From an uncultured Ruminobacter sp. (lineage in GTDB: Bacteria > Pseudomonadota > Gammaproteobacteria > Enterobacterales > Succinivibrionaceae), in contig CAAFXL010000416.1 in NCBI GenBank assembly GCA_900767005.1, positions 1-13,716 on the forward strand: a stretch of DNA of 13,716 bases. Direction: 5' to 3'. Below the pieces are notes generated by a model, which saw only the letters and a list, made by a program, of their open reading frames with translations, was not told where the DNA came from and made no database searches. Below, in pieces: positions 12,963-13,716 of this stretch. A program made the translations under genes and the position numbers. Numbering within the stretch: position 1 is the first letter of the stretch; each line of letters starts with the position of its first letter.

Positions 12963-13274
12963 CTATTCAGCTTCGCTGGTAATATCTTCAATAGACTGAC
13001 CAGGCATTAATGAAACATAAGCCTTCTTCCAGTCCTGACGACGACCTAAACGGTTACCAGTACGCTTTAACTTACCCTGCATATTTAGAGTACGTACAGA
13101 CTTAACTTTTACATCAAAAATCTGTTCTACAGCATACTTGATTTCCTGCTTGTTAGCATCTGGAAGCACCTTAAATACTAAAGTATTTAAAGTCTGTTGC
13201 TTCATAGACTTCTCAGTTACAACTGGAGCCTTTAGAATGCTATATAGACGTGCTTTATCCATACCTGTTAACAT
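12963..13274 (-). CDS. rplW: 50S ribosomal protein L23
   Basis: Large subunit protein at the tunnel exit, the docking point for trigger factor and signal recognition particle. 103 residues (E. coli 100). KAPVVTEKSMKQ (15-26) contains Glu21, equivalent to E. coli Glu18 that contacts trigger factor. FDVKVKSVRTLNMQGKLKRT and GRRQDWKKAYVSLMPGQSIE complete the family pattern. The ATG at 13274 is chosen because GAGGAG lies eight bases upstream; it overlaps the rplD stop by seven bases. A second in-frame ATG at 13262 would match the E. coli length better but has no well-spaced ribosome site. Confidence 0.95.
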   Translation of the reverse strand: MLTGMDKARLYSILKAPVVTEKSMKQQTLNTLVFKVLPDANKQEIKYAVEQIFDVKVKSVRTLNMQGKLKRTGNRLGRRQDWKKAYVSLMPGQSIEDITSEAE

Positions 13275-13716
13275 GCTAACATCTCCTCAATCTTCTTAAC
13301 TGCAGCAGAGGTTACTAGAACCTTATCATGAGCAATTAAGCTTACAGGATTAAAACCTGAGCCAGCAACAAAGCATGCATCAACCTTATATAGGTTACGA
13401 GCAGACAATGTTAAAGCTTCATTATATTCAGGAGTAACAATTAAAACGTCCTTAAGATTTAAGTCACCTAGCTTCTTAACTAGAGCCTTAGTCTTAATTT
13501 CTTCAACGTTAAAATCATCAACAACAACTAAACGATCCTGGCGAACTAATTCACTTAAAATACTGCGAATTGCAGTGCGGTACATCTTACGATTAACCTT
13601 CTGAGTCCAATCTTGTGGCTTAGCAGCAAAAGTAGTTGCACCACCTCTCCATAATGGAGAACGGATTGAACCAGCACGTGCTCTACCAGTACCCTTCTGA
13701 CGGAATGGCTTCTTAC
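13268..13716 (-). CDS. rplD: 50S ribosomal protein L4, N-terminus outside window
   Basis: Large subunit protein whose loop reaches the tunnel constriction; in E. coli it also represses the S10 operon by attenuation and translational control at the S10 leader, which lies outside this window. 148 C-terminal residues are visible out of about 201. The visible part starts in the tunnel loop, KKPFRQKGTGRARAGSIRSP, followed by LWRGGATTFAAKPQDWTQKV and then MYRTAIRSILSELVRQDRLV, and ends KKIEEMLAC. The loop has the normal lysine at the position of E. coli Lys63 (QKG), where changes give macrolide resistance. It overlaps rplW by seven bases. Confidence 0.97.
   Translation of the reverse strand, partial: KKPFRQKGTGRARAGSIRSPLWRGGATTFAAKPQDWTQKVNRKMYRTAIRSILSELVRQDRLVVVDDFNVEEIKTKALVKKLGDLNLKDVLIVTPEYNEALTLSARNLYKVDACFVAGSGFNPVSLIAHDKVLVTSAAVKKIEEMLAC

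Noticed and set aside
1..13716. Mobile elements, tRNA genes, CRISPR arrays or foreign gene insertions
   Set aside because: All long open frames are accounted for by conserved core genes in standard order, apart from rpoA2, and the gaps are short and hold only promoters, leaders and terminators.

Overview
The window is one continuous block of the S10-spc-alpha ribosomal protein cluster, and every gene is read on the minus strand (right to left). Gene order, protein lengths and residue matches agree closely with Escherichia coli, so the source is a gammaproteobacterium. The DNA is AT-rich, with very AT-rich spacers and Leu mostly TTA. A low-GC anaerobic or host-associated group such as Succinivibrionaceae is a reasonable guess, but the sequence alone does not name the organism.

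Layout in the direction of transcription. (1) Distal part of the S10 operon: rplD (5' end outside the window), rplW, rplB, rpsS, rplV, rpsC, rplP, rpmC, rpsQ, closed by a hairpin terminator at about 9820-9852. (2) spc operon: an extended -10 promoter at 9744-9772, then rplN, rplX, rplE, rpsN, rpsH, rplF, rplR, rpsE, rpmD, rplO, secY, rpmJ. (3) alpha operon: a sigma70-type promoter (4098-4126), a leader that matches the S4-binding pseudoknot of E. coli, then rpsM, rpsK, rpsD, rpoA, rplQ and a very strong terminator (1081-1117). (4) Immediately beyond that terminator is a second, divergent rpoA, called rpoA2 here. It has its own consensus-like promoter, a 5'UTR hairpin and a TTG start. It is open for 322 codons up to the window edge.

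The ribosomal genes supply subunits for 30S and 50S assembly, secY supplies the channel of the protein export translocon, and rpoA supplies the RNA polymerase alpha subunit that nucleates core enzyme assembly. The notable part is the two alpha subunits. Their C-terminal (DNA- and activator-binding) domains match at 48 of 57 compared residues. Their N-terminal (dimer and beta/beta' binding) domains are only roughly 35-45% identical by eye, differ in the dimer-interface helix, and rpoA2 carries about 15 extra residues. This resembles the heterodimeric alpha of Francisella, but here the second gene sits directly behind rplQ as a separate transcription unit outside the S4 feedback loop. No tRNA, rRNA, CRISPR array, insertion sequence or foreign gene was seen. 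Non-coding gaps above 100 bases are 967-1128, 4004-4157 and 9672-9871; their contents are described in the entries below.
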